64,000 nt of DNA. Origin: Lachancea mirantina. Its lineage: Eukaryota; Ascomycota; Saccharomycetes; Saccharomycetales; Saccharomycetaceae. Where the stretch lies: assembly GCA_900074745.1 (NCBI GenBank), contig LT598464.1, positions 575,079-639,078 on the forward strand, in the 5' to 3' direction. The position numbers and the translations under genes are program-made. The notes under the pieces were generated by a model. That model made no database searches. It saw nothing but the letters and a program-made list of their open reading frames with translations, and was not told the DNA's origin. This document shows positions 41,736-51,456 of this stretch, in pieces (the first letter of the stretch is position 1; every line of letters begins with the position of its first letter).

Positions 41736-43019
41736 TTATGTTTGACTTGGCTCGTTTACGCTTGAGCGCCATCTCTTGACCAAAGTCTGCAGTGCATCTT
41801 TTTGTCTCTGATCGTGACTTACATAGAGACTTTCAAGCACGAAGGTCCAAAACTGTACGAAGTCCGCCTGTTCTCTCGGATTTGTTGGAATGCGCGTCAA
41901 ACCTTCCGGCAGAGATTTCCAGGTCTTCACGTCAAGCTGATTTCGATGGAAATATTGACTGAATGTTGAAAGCCAAAACTTGGCAATGCATCGGCTTGCA
42001 TCCTTGAGAGTGTGCAGTTTATTTCTATCATAATCTAGCAGTTCGAGGTCGTCCCCGTATTCGTGAACCATTACTGTTTCAACTGCGCCCAAAACTATGC
42101 TGGATATCTCGTTGTGAAAGGTGGAATAAGTCTGGCCACTAGTTATCGTAGAAATATCCTGTCTTGGCAACTCATTTATCTCTTTCGGTTGTAAGTTGTT
42201 ACCGGCAAGGCCTCGATTTTCATACATAGTTCTTCCCGCGATCAGCTCCGCCGTCATACCCTTTCTGTAGGATATGGTAGGAATCTCATCAGTGAGCGCT
42301 TTCAAGCACAAGTTTTTGTCATTCGAGAGAAGAACTACGAATCGGTTTAGACGCGCCTTGAAGTACATGCAACAGTCCAAAATCGAGTCGTCCTTGCTGC
42401 TTTGGAAATCGAGTCTCTGAGCAAGTCGTTGTCCTACAACCCCGGAATCGAGGTCTGCAAGGTTTCGATAGAGCCAGTCATTGGCTTTGCGAGCAAGCAA
42501 TCCGATGCTCTGACCGCCCTGCGAGCTCCATTCCCCATTTTTAGAAGGTAGTACAATTTTTTCAGAGTTTTTCAGGCCGTCAAGCTCCTGTATCACAGTT
42601 CGCGGCACTACAATCTGGTGATTGAATTCCGAACTCAATGCTCGAAGTCTTTCCAAAGTGTTCAAGTGCGAAATTATGAAATTTGTGTCTAGGACGAAAA
42701 TTGTTACAAAATCGCGCTTTTCGATCACCGGATCGGTGTCCATGGCGTCCTGGGATGCGTCCAGGGATGCCAAAGACCCAGCTTTCCTCTGCTCTGCGAG
42801 ATAACTAGAAAGCTCCTGTGTGGTATGATCATCGTCTATCTCCATTGCTGCATCCCCATCAGCATCAAAGTCACCCAACTGATCCCCCTGGTTATTGTCA
42901 TCTGGCCGAGGCTTGGCCAGAAGCTTGTCAATGTCATCCACGGTGTATTTTTTAGTCCTCCGGGAAATGGCATGCTGATCGCTTAAAGAGTCAATTTTTT
43001 TCGCGAATCTCGAATCCAT
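41736..43019 (-). CDS. SWT1: PIN-domain RNA endonuclease of perinuclear mRNA quality control
   Basis: A 427-residue protein (S. cerevisiae Swt1: 458). Swt1 is an endoribonuclease that acts transiently at nuclear pores on defective mRNPs. The PIN domain (about 105-255) shows the acidic catalytic residues: Asp111 in TIFVLDTNFIISHL, the Glu in VIQELDGLK, DSILDCCMYF and LLSNDKNLCLKA. The N-terminal 100 residues are polar with an acidic segment (DFDADGDAAMEIDDD). The C-terminal helical domain is typical of the family. Neighbours match YOR166C between SEY1 and RPS28A. Confidence 0.92.
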   Translation of the reverse strand: MDSRFAKKIDSLSDQHAISRRTKKYTVDDIDKLLAKPRPDDNNQGDQLGDFDADGDAAMEIDDDHTTQELSSYLAEQRKAGSLASLDASQDAMDTDPVIEKRDFVTIFVLDTNFIISHLNTLERLRALSSEFNHQIVVPRTVIQELDGLKNSEKIVLPSKNGEWSSQGGQSIGLLARKANDWLYRNLADLDSGVVGQRLAQRLDFQSSKDDSILDCCMYFKARLNRFVVLLSNDKNLCLKALTDEIPTISYRKGMTAELIAGRTMYENRGLAGNNLQPKEINELPRQDISTITSGQTYSTFHNEISSIVLGAVETVMVHEYGDDLELLDYDRNKLHTLKDASRCIAKFWLSTFSQYFHRNQLDVKTWKSLPEGLTRIPTNPREQADFVQFWTFVLESLYVSHDQRQKDALQTLVKRWRSSVNEPSQT

Positions 43020-43673
43020 GCCTTGAGCTTCTCATAACTGCTGACACTCGAATGTCAGAATTGAGGCTTGAAACAGGTGCAATTGTACCGTTAAACACTC
43101 AGTTTAGCTGTTAGTAGATGTCCATCCAGCTGAGGACACGATCTTACGTGTAAAGGGATCTCTTCTAAAAGTCATCTGACTTAAACTAACTTGTCATGGT
43201 ATACGAATATGGTAATACGTAATTAATGATCTGCATTCCGTATGAACGTATATTTGATTTTGCGTCCTCCAAGAAACGCAAGCCACGCATCTTTTTTTCA
43301 AACGCGGCGGATGATTTGCTTGGTTTCTGGGTTTTTTTCACTGCGGTAATAGAAGTTTGTTAACACCCGTACATGACATACAACAACAGCGAAAAAGGTA
43401 TGACTGCTCTAAATGGCGTCAGCGGCTTCTGAACACACAAGCATGTAATAAAGGTAAGTTTTATTAAAATTTAGGAAAGCTATAAACAAAAGTAGGGCAA
43501 TGTACGATAGAATCAAAGAGAATGATACAAGACCAGAAGTCACCTCCTTTCGACTGACACCCACCAAAATTCATCAATGCGGCGTGTCTCCGACGTAGTT
43601 TCCACGATGGCAATCAACTCTGGTGAAAAAAAACCCGAAAATTCTTGTCTGTTACTGTCAAGGGAAGCCAGTA

Positions 43674-43703
43674 GAAAGACACAAGCTTCGGCTTGCGTCT
43701 TTC
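43674..43703 (-). promoter_or_regulatory. strong stem-loop in the RPS28 3' flank, candidate Rps28/Edc3 autoregulatory element
   Basis: Read on the RPS28 mRNA strand, GAAAGACGCAAGC pairs with GCTTGTGTCTTTC around a CGAA tetraloop: 13 base pairs, all Watson-Crick except one G-U. On the plus strand the same position is an A-C mismatch, so the structure is complete only in the mRNA orientation. It lies about 280 bases after the RPS28 stop codon. In S. cerevisiae a hairpin in the long RPS28B 3' UTR binds Rps28 and recruits Edc3 for decapping of its own mRNA. The position and strand make this the likely counterpart. Confidence 0.7.
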
Positions 43704-43763
43704 GCTTCAATTGACCTCAGAACATCAGTAAAGACTTCCGCTCCTTTTTTCTTTGCAAATACC

Positions 43764-43780
43764 ACTTCACCACGTGAAGT
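43764..43780. repeat. short perfect inverted repeat
   Basis: ACTTCAC-CAC-GTGAAGT, a 7-bp stem with a 3-base loop that overlaps a CACGTG motif, about 205 bases past the RPS28 stop. It may be part of the same 3' UTR structure or just an E-box of the SWT1 side. Confidence 0.6.
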
Positions 43781-43984
43781 ACCAAAAAAACCAGAATCCA
43801 TTGAAATTGCCATACGGCGCGTCGAAGATCACATGGCGATAGTATGCGTAGTGCCAGTTAAATTCCCATCAGCTGTCGCACAGGCCTAGCAAACGATTAA
43901 AGCTTCGTAATTGAGCGTAAAACAAAGCCGTAGAGAAGAGAAGATAATAAAAAAAATGTGGTTTCTTCTTCTAAAACAACTCGC

Positions 43985-44188
43985 TTATCTCAAACGACGA
44001 GCCTCACGCTCAGACTCCATCAACACCAAGATGTCGTTCTCTCTGACTGGACCCTTGACGTTTCTGACAATGGTACGGGAGGTGTCGTCCAAGAACTCAA
44101 CACGGACTTGGGTAACACCACCACGAGAACCGGTACGGCCTAGAACTTTGATGACTTTAGCTAGAGTAACTGGGGTCTTGGTGTCCAT
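43985..44188 (-). CDS. RPS28: 40S ribosomal protein eS28
   Basis: A 67-residue protein, exactly the length of S. cerevisiae Rps28A/B and almost identical in sequence ([41 protein letters not shown] end). eS28 is a small OB-fold protein near the mRNA exit of the 40S subunit, needed for 18S rRNA maturation; in S. cerevisiae it also binds Edc3. No intron, as in S. cerevisiae. This is probably the single copy that became RPS28A (YOR167C) and RPS28B (YLR264W). The flanking genes come from both tracks: SWT1, and NEJ1/RED1. A Reb1-type site lies about 160 bases upstream and a conserved-looking stem-loop about 280 bases downstream. Confidence 0.98.
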   Translation of the reverse strand: MDTKTPVTLAKVIKVLGRTGSRGGVTQVRVEFLDDTSRTIVRNVKGPVRENDILVLMESEREARRLR

Positions 44189-44346
44189 ATTTGATTCTTT
44201 GGTCTTTGGAAGTAATGCGAGGAGTGGAAGAGTGTTCCTGGCACTGGCAAAATTTTTCAGTTTTCATCAGGACTCTTTCTTCACGGACGTGCTGGACGTC
44301 CGCTAAACCGAAAAACTGTGCGTGTGTCTTTTTTCACGATAGAAGG

Positions 44347-44353
44347 CGGGTAA
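44347..44353 (-). promoter_or_regulatory. Reb1-type site in RPS28 promoter
   Basis: CGGGTAA on the plus strand (TTACCCG on the gene strand), the core site of the general regulatory factor Reb1, about 160 bases before the RPS28 ATG in a 241-base gap from the RED1 stop. Function inferred from consensus only. Confidence 0.5.
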
Positions 44354-44429
44354 CTCTAGCTTCGAGGAACTCGAAAGAGCGAGAATAGGTAGGGCAATCT
44401 ATGGGCAATCCATGGAACGTCGGCATCGA

Positions 44430-46653
44430 TTATAAGAATTGTTTCTGACGTATCACCTGTATGAGCTGGTCCTCGCTTAAGTGTAAAAGTTGTCTTATTT
44501 CGCCGACAAATTGAGACATTTGTGCGATATCGTTCTGGAAACTATCCTGTAGTTGGTCGAACAAAGTTTGATACTTGTCTGACAAGTCGTGACAAATTTT
44601 GCCGTTCAGTTCCTCGTTGATTATTGTGATCTTGTTGGCCATGTCTTTGGAAAAGTCAAGTATCGATTTGGAGATGTCTTCTTGCAACTTGTTGGTAATG
44701 GGATTGCCTGTGAACGATGGGTTTTTGTAGTTAATCTGCGGTTGAGGAACAGCGGTAAGCGTAGTGCAGTCCAGGTTTGTAGACGCAGTTGCGTTGGCAA
44801 ACGATACATCGTTGTTCGGTAAGGCGGTCACTCCAGCTGTAGAGGGTGTCGTTTCGCGCTTACATCGTTTTTGCAGAGTAGGAATATTCGATGCAAATGG
44901 GGTTGCTTCGAGTCGTCTGCGCGACTTGATCTTGGAAATTTTGGTCGGCTTATCCTCTGACCTTCGTGGTAGTTTCGTATGCGCGCGCGCTTGGACTTGT
45001 TTGCCGAAAATAGCATTAAGGGAAGTGATATCTCCCTTGCCAATGAGCGTGGATGGGGCGTCTGCGTCGGTGCTCCTATATGGCGGAGCACCATGCTTAT
45101 TTGGTGCCGACCTGGGTATTTTGAACTTTTCCACTGAGGAGACGCTCGTGGTTGTGTCGTTGGTTCCACTTGGCGCCTCCCAGCTTAGCGCGGTCAGCTC
45201 ATTTGTAGGATCAAGATTCGATACTCCTCGGAGCAATTTCCTTTTCTGCGCCGTCACTAATGGAGACTCCTCGCTGGTTAAATAGCCATGTCTGTTGGCC
45301 AACGTCGGCATGTAGTCGAAGCACACAGGGTTTCCGTCATGACTTGCTGAATTCGACGTTGTCTCCGAAGTTTTCATCGAGGATTCTTCTCTGTTATTTG
45401 AAATCTTCCTTGAGTCACCCACAGCCGAGCTCGGCGGCTCCTGCTGGTCACTCGACGTCTTTGAGTCGCCCGGTGGCATATCATTAGAAGAACTGAAATT
45501 TAGCGAAATGAAAGTTCTGACTTCACTAACACGACGCAGTTGAAGGTTTTTCAAGCAGCTATCGCATTTGTCTGGGCCCTCAAATCTAAGCGTGATCTGC
45601 TTAGTGTCATAAAAATGCGCAGGTGTGTTGGGTTTAAGGTAAGCGGCTACCGCACGATCGAAACTGGTTTTGAAATTAATTTCGATATCGTTGGCTGAGC
45701 CTTTAGCCTTCGCTATGGTGGTTGCATTTAGTTTAACTTGCCATGTGTGTCCACTGTTCGAAGAGATGTACATGTAAGGACCGCAGACTTGAACGAAACA
45801 CCCGTTTTTAGTTCCCAGTGTCCGAGTTTTAGACTCAAAATCAACAAATTTGACCAAACTCGGCGCAGAAAGAGCGCTGAAGGGTCCCAAATGACGTTGA
45901 ACAAATCTGGCAACGAGTATTTCGCCGCGCCGCGATTCTAAGGGCAATTCAGGGTTCGAAAAAAAGGCTTCGTTTTGACTTGTTTCAGCCCATAATCGTG
46001 GCATTGCAGCATCACTCGTTGACGGCGATGGTGCTGCAAAAATGGCAATGATTTCAACTAGCAAGCAGGCCAAGTGGAAAGTGTGTGTCCGTGTTAGTAG
46101 CGCACCCAATTGTAGCCCGTATTTCGCTCGCAAGAGCGAAAGTAGAGGCAATTTCGCGTCTGATTCGTGTTTTAAAACTCGTAACAAAAACGCAGTGGGT
46201 TGCCACGTATCGGGTCCCTCTGATGCCAAAATGATACCTAGCAAAGTATCGAGCGTCTGAGAATCGAATTTTCGATTTTTTGGCAATTGTTCGTTCTGAA
46301 ACCAACGTTAGTTTTCATCCTTAGAATAATTATCAGGAGAAACGGGTATCAACCTGGCAGAATTTGCCACTACAAACCATTATTTGAGGCCAGAATTCGT
46401 CCACTTTAACCCCAGCGTGCCCCAGCACCTGGTTCATTCGTATGACCCCATTCGTCACACTCCAATATTGATCCGTGCCGCTGCTCTTGGCCGCACCTAT
46501 GATATCCGTAAGACACTCGCCTGTGATTCGCCTGCCCTTTCTCACATTCTGCAATTCACTTTTTAAGCTTCTTAAAACGGCACCCCCGCCGTCCGGAAAT
46601 CCGGTGGAAATTACCTTCTTGAAATTTTCAGTCTCTTCAGCAATCGTAAACAT
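44430..46653 (-). CDS. RED1: meiotic chromosome axis protein Red1, two exons
   Basis: Proposed join of exon 1 (46653-46378, 92 codons) and exon 2 (46295-44430), giving 713 residues (S. cerevisiae Red1: 827). Red1 organises the meiotic chromosome axis with Hop1 and Rec8. Exon 2 holds the rest of the N-terminal helical repeat domain, a PH-like domain (from LVKFVDFESKTRTLG, roughly residues 225-350), and a long disordered Ser/Thr/Lys-rich middle. The C-terminal coiled coil of about 80 residues (DISKSILDFSKDM to the end) forms Red1 filaments. Exon 2 has no ATG at its start: its frame opens after a stop codon inside ACTAAC and the first usable codon is TTG. Exon 1 starts with ATG downstream of a TATA box and a URS1-like site. 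The neighbours RPS28 and YPT6/TMA7 match YLR264W-YLR263W-YLR262C. The RED1 call is firm; the splice is inferred. Confidence 0.85.
46296..46377 (-). other. predicted 82-nt intron in RED1
   Basis: On the minus strand the segment begins GTTTGT, contains AAACTAAC (branch point, branch A near 46308) and ends GTTTCAG 12 bases later, joining two frames at codon boundaries. The reading frame of exon 1 meets TGA at 46335-46333 if the intron is kept, giving a 106-residue dead end. A stop lies in the exon 2 frame just upstream too, so a simple frameshift cannot join the exons. At intron positions 29-36 is ATACCCGT, one base off the Mer1 enhancer AYACCCUY. Confidence 0.72.
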
Positions 46654-47104
46654 CTATTAGGGCTCTCGATGAGCTTTAGTTGCACTGTTCTCTGCTCAAT
46701 GGCTTATTGAAGTCGTGAAAAGAATGGAGAAATAGCCGCCTAGCATCCCCCTTTTTATAGTTAGATACAGATCGTTTTGTACGATATGGAGGGGATAACC
46801 TTAAAAAAGTTGAAAAGGGTGCTAAAACATGCAAATAAAGTCCTATTTGAGCACTGAATTATGGACATAGGTCCGCAACATATGCCAAAAACATTGCAAC
46901 ATTTTGACAGTTTTCAAATGCTCCTCTTCCTTCAGGAATGTCTTATCTGTATGTTTTCCCACACTACTTTCGCTTTAGGACGTACATGTCGTATATTACG
47001 GCACCCGATTTGAAAAATTTCAAGATATCAGTTATAGATAACTCATCATCGAACTCATCACCTACTCCCTAAAACCTATAATTTAAGACAATTGAGCCCT
47101 CAGG
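46654..47104. other. divergent promoter region RED1-GLN4
   Basis: About 450 bases, no gene. The RED1 side has a URS1-like element (46733-46742) and a TATA box (TATAAAAA on the minus strand, about 46759-46752). Confidence 0.6.
46733..46742 (+). promoter_or_regulatory. URS1-like Ume6 site upstream of RED1
   Basis: TAGCCGCCTA, nine of ten bases of the URS1 consensus TAGCCGCCGA, 80 bases before the RED1 ATG. In S. cerevisiae early meiotic genes are repressed by Ume6 in vegetative cells and induced through this site by Ime1. Confidence 0.65.
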
Positions 47105-49516
47105 ATGTCGTCAGTGGATGATCTAGCGGTGGAGTTTAGCAAAGTTGGCTTTGAAGATGCCAAGGTGAAAGAAATCGTGAAAAACAAGAAAGTTTCCGCG
47201 TCGCTTAAATCGCTTTTAGAGGAATGTCCGGCCAATTACCAATGGGACAAGTCTAGTAGGACTTTGTTGCACACTCTAGCGTCTCAAATCAAGGGTACAG
47301 AGCTAGAGAACCAGAAGGTGATTGTAGACGGTATTTTGTCCGGAGATTTGAAAACGCCTTTGCAAGTGGACGCCGCTTACAAGTATATTAAGAAAACGGG
47401 CAATAATGTGGTTCCAGAAGAATTTGCCAAAGAGTGCGGTGTAGGCATTGTTGTCACGGAATCACAAGTCCAAGAGCGTGTTGCAAAGTATATTAGCGAC
47501 AATCGCGCTACCATTGTCGAAGAAAGATACAAAATGGTGCCGGGTATCATTGCAGCTGTCAAAGGCTTACCAGAATTGAGATGGGCCGAACCAAGACTTT
47601 TCAAGCCCATTATCGACGCAGAGGTTCTGAAAGTGTTGGGACCAAAGGACGAACGTGACGTGGTCAAGAAGGAGAAGAAAAAGAAGGCCGCAACGGAGAA
47701 GAAAACTGGCAAAGCCAGTGGTTCCGATTCCGAGGGTCCTAAGCGTAGTATGTTCACCGAAGGGTTTTTGGGAGATCTGCATAAAGTAGGTGAAAACCCA
47801 CAAGCGTATCCTGAACTGATGGCTGAGCATCTAAAAGTAACTGGCGGCAAAGTGCGTACCAGATTCCCACCTGAACCCAACGGATACTTGCACATTGGCC
47901 ACTCGAAAGCGATCATGGTGAATTTCGGGTTCGCTAGGCACTATGGCGGCGTGTGTTACTTGAGATTCGACGACACGAACCCCGAGGCAGAAGCTCCAGA
48001 GTACTTTGAATCTATCAAGAGAATGGTGGCGTGGTTGGGATTCGAGCCCTGGAAAATTACTTACTCTTCGGACTATTTTGACAAACTTTACGACCTTGCA
48101 GTAGTGCTCATTAAGGCCGGCAAGGCGTACGTGTGTCACTCTACTCCCGAGGAGATCAGACGTGGACGTGGTATCAAGGAAGATGGTACTCCCGGTGGTG
48201 AAAGATTTGCGTGCAAATATCGCGAGAGACCTATTGAGGAGAATTTGAAGGAGTTTGCCAATATGAGAGATGGCAAGTACAAGCCTGGTGAAGCCACTTT
48301 GAGAATGAAACAGGACTTGAACTCTCCCTCCCCGCAAATGTGGGATTTGATCGCCTACAGAGTCCTGGATGCGCCACACCCGCGTACTGGTACTAAGTGG
48401 AAAATTTACCCCACTTACGATTTCACACACTGTTTGGTCGATTCTTTTGAAAACATCACGCATTCGCTATGTACCACCGAGTTTTACCTCTCACGAGAAA
48501 GTTACGAATGGTTATGTGACCAAGTTCATGTGTTTAGACCCGCACAAAGGGAATACGGTCGGTTGAACATCACTGGAACAGTCTTGTCGAAGAGGAAAAT
48601 CGCCAAATTGGTGAATGAGAACTATGTCCGTGGTTGGGATGACCCACGTCTTTTCACTTTGGAAGCGATCCGCAGAAGAGGTGTACCACCGGGTGCAATT
48701 TTGTCCTTTATCAACACACTGGGTGTCACCACCAGCACGACGAATATCCAGGTCGTGAGATTCGAATCTGCCATCAGAAAATATTTGGAAGACAATACGC
48801 CAAGACTAATGTTTATCTTGGACGCGGTTGAAGTTGTGATCGAGAACTTGCCAGATGATTACGAAGAGTTGGTCACAATCCCATATAGACCAGGAACACC
48901 TGAATTTGGCGAAAGAATCGTCCCCTTCACGAAACGTATTTACATCGAGAGATCCGACTTTTCGGAAAAGACCGGTGACAGCGAATTCTTCAGATTGACG
49001 CCCGAGCAGCCGGTTGGACTGATCAAAGTGCCATACACGATCTCATTCAAGTCTCTGGAGAAAGACACCGAGGGCAGAATCACACGCATTTATGTGAATT
49101 ACGAGAACGAGTCCGGAAAGCCCAAGAAACCCAAGACTTACATCCAATGGGTGCCTCAGTCTGTCAAATACAATTCTCCCATTAAGGTCACGGAGACCCG
49201 CGTCTACAATCAATTGTTTAGCTCTGAGAACCCATCTGCGCATCCAAACGGTTATCTAAACGATCTAAACCCCGAAAGTGAAGTCGTCGCCAAGAATTCT
49301 GTCGTGGAACACAATTTCCGCGAGATTCTCACCAAATCTCCTTGGGTCGTTGAGAACAACAAGAAATCCGAATTTTACGTCGAAGAAGAGCATGGTGCCA
49401 AGGAAGTGTGCCGGTTTCAGGCCATGCGGGTCGGTTATTTCACTTTGGACAAGGACAGTCAGGATGATAAGATCATCTTGAACAGAATTGTTAGTTTGAA
49501 AGACGGAAGTAAATGA
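47105..49516 (+). CDS. GLN4: glutaminyl-tRNA synthetase
   Basis: An 803-residue class I aminoacyl-tRNA synthetase (S. cerevisiae Gln4: 809) that charges tRNA-Gln in the cytosol. Residues 1-190 form the yeast-type appended N-terminal domain, which helps tRNA binding. It is joined by a Lys-rich linker (KKEKKKKAATEKKTGK, about 192-207). The Rossmann catalytic core has the HIGH motif in PPEPNGYLHIGHSKA (near residue 265) and the KMSKS equivalent in TGTVLSKRKIAKLV (near 500). The C-terminal anticodon-binding beta-barrels follow. The gene is intact and corresponds to YOR168W. Confidence 0.97.
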   Translation: MSSVDDLAVEFSKVGFEDAKVKEIVKNKKVSASLKSLLEECPANYQWDKSSRTLLHTLASQIKGTELENQKVIVDGILSGDLKTPLQVDAAYKYIKKTGNNVVPEEFAKECGVGIVVTESQVQERVAKYISDNRATIVEERYKMVPGIIAAVKGLPELRWAEPRLFKPIIDAEVLKVLGPKDERDVVKKEKKKKAATEKKTGKASGSDSEGPKRSMFTEGFLGDLHKVGENPQAYPELMAEHLKVTGGKVRTRFPPEPNGYLHIGHSKAIMVNFGFARHYGGVCYLRFDDTNPEAEAPEYFESIKRMVAWLGFEPWKITYSSDYFDKLYDLAVVLIKAGKAYVCHSTPEEIRRGRGIKEDGTPGGERFACKYRERPIEENLKEFANMRDGKYKPGEATLRMKQDLNSPSPQMWDLIAYRVLDAPHPRTGTKWKIYPTYDFTHCLVDSFENITHSLCTTEFYLSRESYEWLCDQVHVFRPAQREYGRLNITGTVLSKRKIAKLVNENYVRGWDDPRLFTLEAIRRRGVPPGAILSFINTLGVTTSTTNIQVVRFESAIRKYLEDNTPRLMFILDAVEVVIENLPDDYEELVTIPYRPGTPEFGERIVPFTKRIYIERSDFSEKTGDSEFFRLTPEQPVGLIKVPYTISFKSLEKDTEGRITRIYVNYENESGKPKKPKTYIQWVPQSVKYNSPIKVTETRVYNQLFSSENPSAHPNGYLNDLNPESEVVAKNSVVEHNFREILTKSPWVVENNKKSEFYVEEEHGAKEVCRFQAMRVGYFTLDKDSQDDKIILNRIVSLKDGSK

Positions 49517-49758
49517 ACAACCCTGGGCAAACTTCTGATCCTCTTTTCTATTCAATTGTTTACAAGTCATATATACAAGCCTATGGGTGCCCAATGGGGA
49601 TCCATAGGGCCCTCCTAATCAAGATTGAACTGCTGATTTCTCCGTATGGGTTGGTTCAGATCTCGTATCACGATAAGATACCGCAGCGAAAGTGAAAAAT
49701 TAATTGGTGGTTGAACCTCGAAACCATCTCATCGCCAAAAACTCGTAACGACATCAAC

Positions 49759-49953
49759 ATGTCTGGACGCCAAGGTGGTAAGCTGAAGCCTTTGAAGCAA
49801 AAGAAGAAGTCCCAACAAGATTTGGACCCAGAAGAAGCAGCTTTTAAGGAGAAGCAGAAGGCAGATGCGGCTGCTAAGAAGGCCTTGCTTGCCAATATGA
49901 AAAACGGAAAGAATTTGGTTAGTGGGGGAATCAAGAAGTCAGGCAAGAAGTAA
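49759..49953 (+). CDS. TMA7: ribosome-associated translation machinery protein Tma7
   Basis: A 64-residue Lys-rich protein, the same length as S. cerevisiae Tma7, with the family blocks MSGRQGGKLKPLKQKKK, LDPEEAAFKEKQKADAAAKKAL and the C-terminal GPLxSGGIKKSGKK-type end (here NLVSGGIKKSGKK). Tma7 co-purifies with ribosomes; its exact role is unclear. The start is the ATG at 49759; the open frame reaches upstream only to a TTG. Corresponds to YLR262C-A beside YPT6. Confidence 0.96.
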   Translation: MSGRQGGKLKPLKQKKKSQQDLDPEEAAFKEKQKADAAAKKALLANMKNGKNLVSGGIKKSGKK

Positions 49954-50744
49954 ATGAGGCGAGAAAACCTCCTCTAGCAGCCGTTGGGCTTACTAGGAGT
50001 CTCTGGTGTGAAACAAGTGAGAAAACCTTCGAGATTTTGGAGCTTAAAATTTGGCCTTAGCGTGTTTGCTGATAGGTCCCGTTATTAGTTAAGGTATCTG
50101 TATAGTTAATTAAATGTGATACTTCTTGATGTGGGTGTGTTGACCGCCAGCATTGAAGTGCAAAACGACAATAATTCAAAATGAAGTTTGAACGGGTCAA
50201 ACTGTTTAAAAATGGCTCAAAAATTGCCCGAAAATGCCAGATGTGTGTTCTAATTCTTTATTGGATATCCACCTGTTCTCACACCTTCCTAGTCATTTTT
50301 CGTCTCGTGCAGCTCTTCTATCTTACTATTAATCTCATAATTTTTTATCAGAGAAAACGCTTTCAGTACCAGAAAACCACGTAAATGAGCCTAACCAAAG
50401 TTGATTTCACATGCTAGATTCCACCAAAACGACGTAGTTTCGGCCATCTGAAACACTCTTTCAATGGCTTATAAACTCATGATTACTTTCGTCGAGAAGC
50501 TCAATTTTTATGGCTCTAAAAGATCACACCAACTAAACCAACACCATCCAAATCAGGTTCAAGAGCCAGAACCCAACAAAACAACGTATTTACCATGTTT
50601 TCGACGACTGTTTTGATGGTGAAGTCGTCGATCTCTGATATCATTCTCAACGATCATAATCTTCAACAACACACCGATAATCAACTTTAAGCCGTATTTC
50701 AACTCATCACCATCAGCTATTGATCTCTTCCAACCTGCCCCATT
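49954..50744. other. intergenic TMA7-YPT6
   Basis: About 790 bases without a supported gene. A 67-codon ATG frame at 50181-50384 encodes a Phe/Leu-rich peptide with no recognisable family and is probably chance. Confidence 0.5.
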
Positions 50745-51395
50745 ATGAGCGCATCAAGGACCGGGAAAGCGCTCACCAAGTACAAAATTGTGTTCTTGGG
50801 TGAACAAGGCGTTGGAAAAACCTCGCTAATAACAAGATTCATGTATGACACCTTTGATGATCATTACCAAGCGACCATCGGTATAGATTTCTTGTCTAAA
50901 ACCATGTATTTGGACGATAAGACGGTACGGCTGCAACTGTGGGATACTGCCGGTCAGGAACGGTTCCGGTCACTGATTCCATCTTATATTCGGGATTCTC
51001 ACGTTGCTATTGTGGTTTACGACGTTACCAACAAGAAATCATTTGAATACATCGATAAATGGGTCGACGATGTCAAGAATGAACGTGGTGAGGAGAATGT
51101 TCTTTTGTGTATTGTGGGCAATAAGAACGATTTGGTCGAAGAAAGGCAAGTTTCCACGGAAGAAGGTGAACGTAAAGCCCAGGTGTTAAAGGCCAAGATT
51201 TTTGTAGAAACGTCCACTAAAGTCGGGTACAACGTCAAAAACTTGTTTCGTAAGATTGCAAAGTCTTTGCCCGAGTTTCAAAACGATTCGGGCAAATTGG
51301 CAGGTTTGGACGGAGAAGCTGGTAAAACTGCACCGGGTGTTATCGATATCACCACCAATACTGAAGAAGACACGACAGGTGGTTGTCAATGCTGA
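50745..51395 (+). CDS. YPT6: Rab6-family GTPase
   Basis: A 216-residue Rab GTPase (S. cerevisiae Ypt6: 215). Ypt6 acts in endosome-to-Golgi and intra-Golgi retrograde transport, activated by Ric1-Rgp1. All G boxes are visible: G1 GEQGVGKTS (19-27), the effector loop [18 protein letters not shown] with the Rab6-type switch I, G3 WDTAGQE (66-72), G4 GNKNDLV and G5 ETSTK. The C-terminus GGCQC is a CXC double-geranylgeranylation signal. It is convergent with the sphingoid kinase gene. Corresponds to YLR262C. Confidence 0.97.
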   Translation: MSASRTGKALTKYKIVFLGEQGVGKTSLITRFMYDTFDDHYQATIGIDFLSKTMYLDDKTVRLQLWDTAGQERFRSLIPSYIRDSHVAIVVYDVTNKKSFEYIDKWVDDVKNERGEENVLLCIVGNKNDLVEERQVSTEEGERKAQVLKAKIFVETSTKVGYNVKNLFRKIAKSLPEFQNDSGKLAGLDGEAGKTAPGVIDITTNTEEDTTGGCQC

Positions 51396-51456
51396 GACAA
51401 AAGTTTCTATGTGTAATTATTTAGTATATCTATAAAATTTGACGACTTTGCCATGC

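Larger units (their letters stand above)
43020..43984. other. RPS28 3' flank and SWT1 promoter
   Basis: About 965 bases without a gene I accept; an 88-codon plus-strand frame (43623-43889) overlaps the hairpins and is judged spurious. The region should hold the long 3' UTR of RPS28 (minus strand), with two stem-loops listed separately, and the SWT1 promoter at the low-coordinate end. Confidence 0.6.

Noticed and set aside
43623-43889. 88-codon plus-strand ORF between SWT1 and RPS28
   Set aside because: It does not resemble a known protein and overlaps the RPS28 3'-flank hairpins on the opposite strand.
44430-46286. RED1 as a single 618-codon frame starting at 46286
   Set aside because: The first codon is TTG, not ATG, and the first internal ATG would remove part of the conserved N-terminal domain; the upstream exon with splice signals explains the gene better.
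50181-50384. 67-codon ATG ORF between TMA7 and YPT6
   Set aside because: Composition is Phe/Leu/Ile-rich as expected from AT-rich noncoding DNA, and there is no gene there in S. cerevisiae.
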